Assembly: GCA_938083135.1 (NCBI GenBank)
Contig: CALLKY010000019.1
Coordinates: 1 to 46,850, forward strand
Direction: 5' to 3'
DNA length: 46,850 bases
Source of the DNA: an uncultured Alphaproteobacteria bacterium
GTDB lineage: Bacteria; Pseudomonadota; Alphaproteobacteria; Bin95
In this document: positions 45,694-46,850 of the stretch, piece by piece
How the letters are laid out: each line of letters begins with the position of its first letter
Numbering within the stretch: the first letter of the stretch is position 1
The notes under the pieces: generated by a model
Database searches by the model: none
The model's input: only the letters and a program-made list of their open reading frames with translations
Told to the model about the DNA's origin: nothing
Translations under genes and position numbers: made by a program

Positions 45694-46515
45694 GTGGGTG
45701 ATATCCAGCCACGTGACTACAGGTTCGGTTTAGCGGACGCGCCGAAGCGCCATTGGCTTCGTGGTGATATGGAGCTCACGGCGTTGGTGGACTGTTTCGG
45801 CGTGTTGTTGCCGGAGGGGGAGCGGTTCTTTATCCGCTCGCTCAAGTTCTATGAGCCGAAAATCGAAGACCCAATGCTCATTGAAGAAATGCGCGGGTTC
45901 TATCAGCAGGAAGCTTTTCACAGCCGCGAGCATGCTGGATACAACGCCGCAATGTCATCGCTGGGATATGACGTGACTCGCATGGAAGCGTTCGGTGCCG
46001 CGTTGCTGGGCGATATCAAGACCAATTCCAGCCGCCTAGCCGTCACCTGCGCGCTGGAGCATTTGACCACAACATTTTCCCGCACTTTGCTGCAAAGACC
46101 AGATTTGCTGGATGGTGCCCATGAGCCTTATCGCGACTTATGGCTATGGCATGCGCTGGAGGAGCTTGAGCATAGGTCCGTCGCCCTTGAAGTCTATGCG
46201 GCAGTGATGGTGCGGTTGCCCGCGTGGAAGCGGTACCTGTTCCGTACGATGGCGATGAATATGACCGTCTATACGATCGCCCGGGCCTATATCCATAATC
46301 TGAAGCTCTACGCAGAGGCCGATGGCGTAAAGCCCGGTTTCCGCTTCACTATGCGATGCTTGCGGCGAATGTTTATATCGCCTGGATTTATCTTGATGGG
46401 CTTGCCGTATTTCCTGAAATACTACCGCCCCGGATACGATCCCGCTGGTGCCGATCGTAAAGGCCTGGTACAGCGCTGGCGGACCCTGGTTGGCAGCCGG
46501 GGCACCGCCGTTTGA
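45694..46515 (+). CDS. PF10118-type metal-dependent hydrolase
   Basis: This 273-residue protein resembles the predicted metal-dependent hydrolases of PF10118. It has EEMRGFYQQEAFHSREHAGYN, a second ALEHLTTTFSR and WHALEELEHRSVALEVY, which are His/Glu-rich helices that look like di-metal ligands. A hydrophobic stretch near FILMGLPYFLKYY may touch the membrane. The function is unproven. The start is GTG 45694, 8 bp after the tyrS stop, so they are probably one unit. Confidence 0.8.
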   Translation: MGDIQPRDYRFGLADAPKRHWLRGDMELTALVDCFGVLLPEGERFFIRSLKFYEPKIEDPMLIEEMRGFYQQEAFHSREHAGYNAAMSSLGYDVTRMEAFGAALLGDIKTNSSRLAVTCALEHLTTTFSRTLLQRPDLLDGAHEPYRDLWLWHALEELEHRSVALEVYAAVMVRLPAWKRYLFRTMAMNMTVYTIARAYIHNLKLYAEADGVKPGFRFTMRCLRRMFISPGFILMGLPYFLKYYRPGYDPAGADRKGLVQRWRTLVGSRGTAV

Positions 46516-46576
46516 GTTTTTGTTTCCTACGTCTTTGGCGGTATATGCGGGTGGCTGCATAGCAGGCGCAATTCAG

Positions 46577-46716
46577 TCACGTATTGGTAACGCTGCGGCG
46601 GACGAAGTGGAGGTCTGCGATGGTGCATATGGTATCATTGTTCGGCCCGTGGCCACTCTTGGCGTTGGCGAGATGCATCGTGACAAAAGGGGCGTCGATC
46701 CACAAGCCGACGCCTA
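46577..46716 (-). other. Possible C-terminal remnant of a gene cut by the IS
   Basis: Between the PF10118 gene and the IS, a minus-strand frame is open from the IS junction to TGA 46577-46579, with a C-rich third position typical of coding DNA here (segments IDAPFVTMHLANAKSGHG and DLHFVRRSVTNT). It has no start inside the window. A plus-strand frame at 46448-46717 also exists and overlaps the upstream gene. I recognise neither. Confidence 0.2.
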
Positions 46717-46850
46717 GAGCAGATTCCCATCATTCTGGTTCATAGCCTGCAGCTGTGAAGTAGCTCCTGCAGTCGTTTGGCGTGAGGTCGTCGATGGCGT
46801 CTCGGATGGCGTCCCAGAGATCTGGGAGATTACGGGCGGCGGCTTTTCTG
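46715..46850 (-). mobile_element. IS630-family element, truncated by the window edge (second copy, inverted)
   Basis: This is the exact inverted copy of the left end: TA target duplication at 46715-46716, then the IS end GAGCAGATTCCC and the transposase tail. Identity of 137 bases with no mismatch indicates very recent copies or one element collapsed by assembly. Confidence 0.85.
46730..46849 (-). CDS. IS630-family transposase, C-terminal fragment (second copy)
   Basis: The frame is identical in sequence to the fragment at 3-122, on the opposite strand, with its stop at 46730-46732. The N-terminal part lies beyond the window end. Confidence 0.8.
   Translation of the reverse strand, partial: RKAAARNLPDLWDAIRDAIDDLTPNDCRSYFTAAGYEPE

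Noticed and set aside
1-46850. A 46.7-kb composite transposon flanked by IS630 copies
   Set aside because: The interior holds many core housekeeping genes in a normal alphaproteobacterial order, and IS630 elements rarely form composites. Contig ends at repeats explain it better.

Overview
This window looks like a chromosomal segment of an alphaproteobacterium. The evidence is a short-form prolyl-tRNA synthetase followed by lolC-lolD, a permease with an N-terminal STAS domain in an MCE lipid-transport operon, clpS-clpA, paired cysteine desulfurases with a ferredoxin, and an EcfG-type promoter in front of a CsbD gene. The base composition is moderately GC-rich. I saw no rRNA, tRNA or CRISPR. 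Both ends are the same 137 bp in inverted orientation and encode the C-terminus of an IS630-type transposase, so the window is probably a whole contig whose assembly broke inside two copies of one IS.

Layout. 135-5504 (minus) is a catabolic-looking cluster: NAD-dependent epimerase/dehydratase, an SDR lacking its catalytic Ser and Tyr, an NtaA/DszA-type flavin monooxygenase, a crotonase lacking both hydratase glutamates, and an M20 amidohydrolase. A classical SDR (5592) diverges from it. 6454-10001 (minus) is a tight paaABCDE operon (phenylacetyl-CoA epoxidase) preceded by msrA and an RsbW-like ATPase. 11376-15048 (plus) is an MCE (Mla/LinKLMN-type) lipid importer, followed by a single-chain biotin-dependent acyl-CoA carboxylase. 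18565-21286 is a two-gene signalling module: a coiled-coil protein of exact 36-residue repeats, then a GAF-GAF-PAS-adenylate cyclase with NKFDE-type GAF motifs. A second flavin monooxygenase, mepA, proS, lolC, lolD and csbD follow.

From 26927 to 29473 (minus) lie a small membrane protein, a DUF2330 protein and pyrF. A BrnT/CopG-like toxin-antitoxin pair with its own sigma70 promoter follows, then ilvD. 32324-36729 (minus) reads clpS-clpA-Ldh oxidoreductase-GST. A cupin protein, an acyl-CoA synthetase and an intergenic block of three hairpins come next, then ferredoxin/iscS/nifS-like genes (minus). An alpha/beta hydrolase gene overlaps anmK tail to tail. A BLUF photoreceptor gene broken by one in-frame TAA, tyrS and a PF10118-type metal hydrolase close the window.

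The most notable items are the repeat-protein/CyaB1-like cyclase module, the nonsense-broken BLUF gene whose flavin-site residues otherwise match AppA spacing, the cluster with two enzymes lacking canonical catalytic residues, the EcfG promoter of csbD, and the triple-hairpin intergenic element. All family names come from reading the translated sequence; no database search was run.
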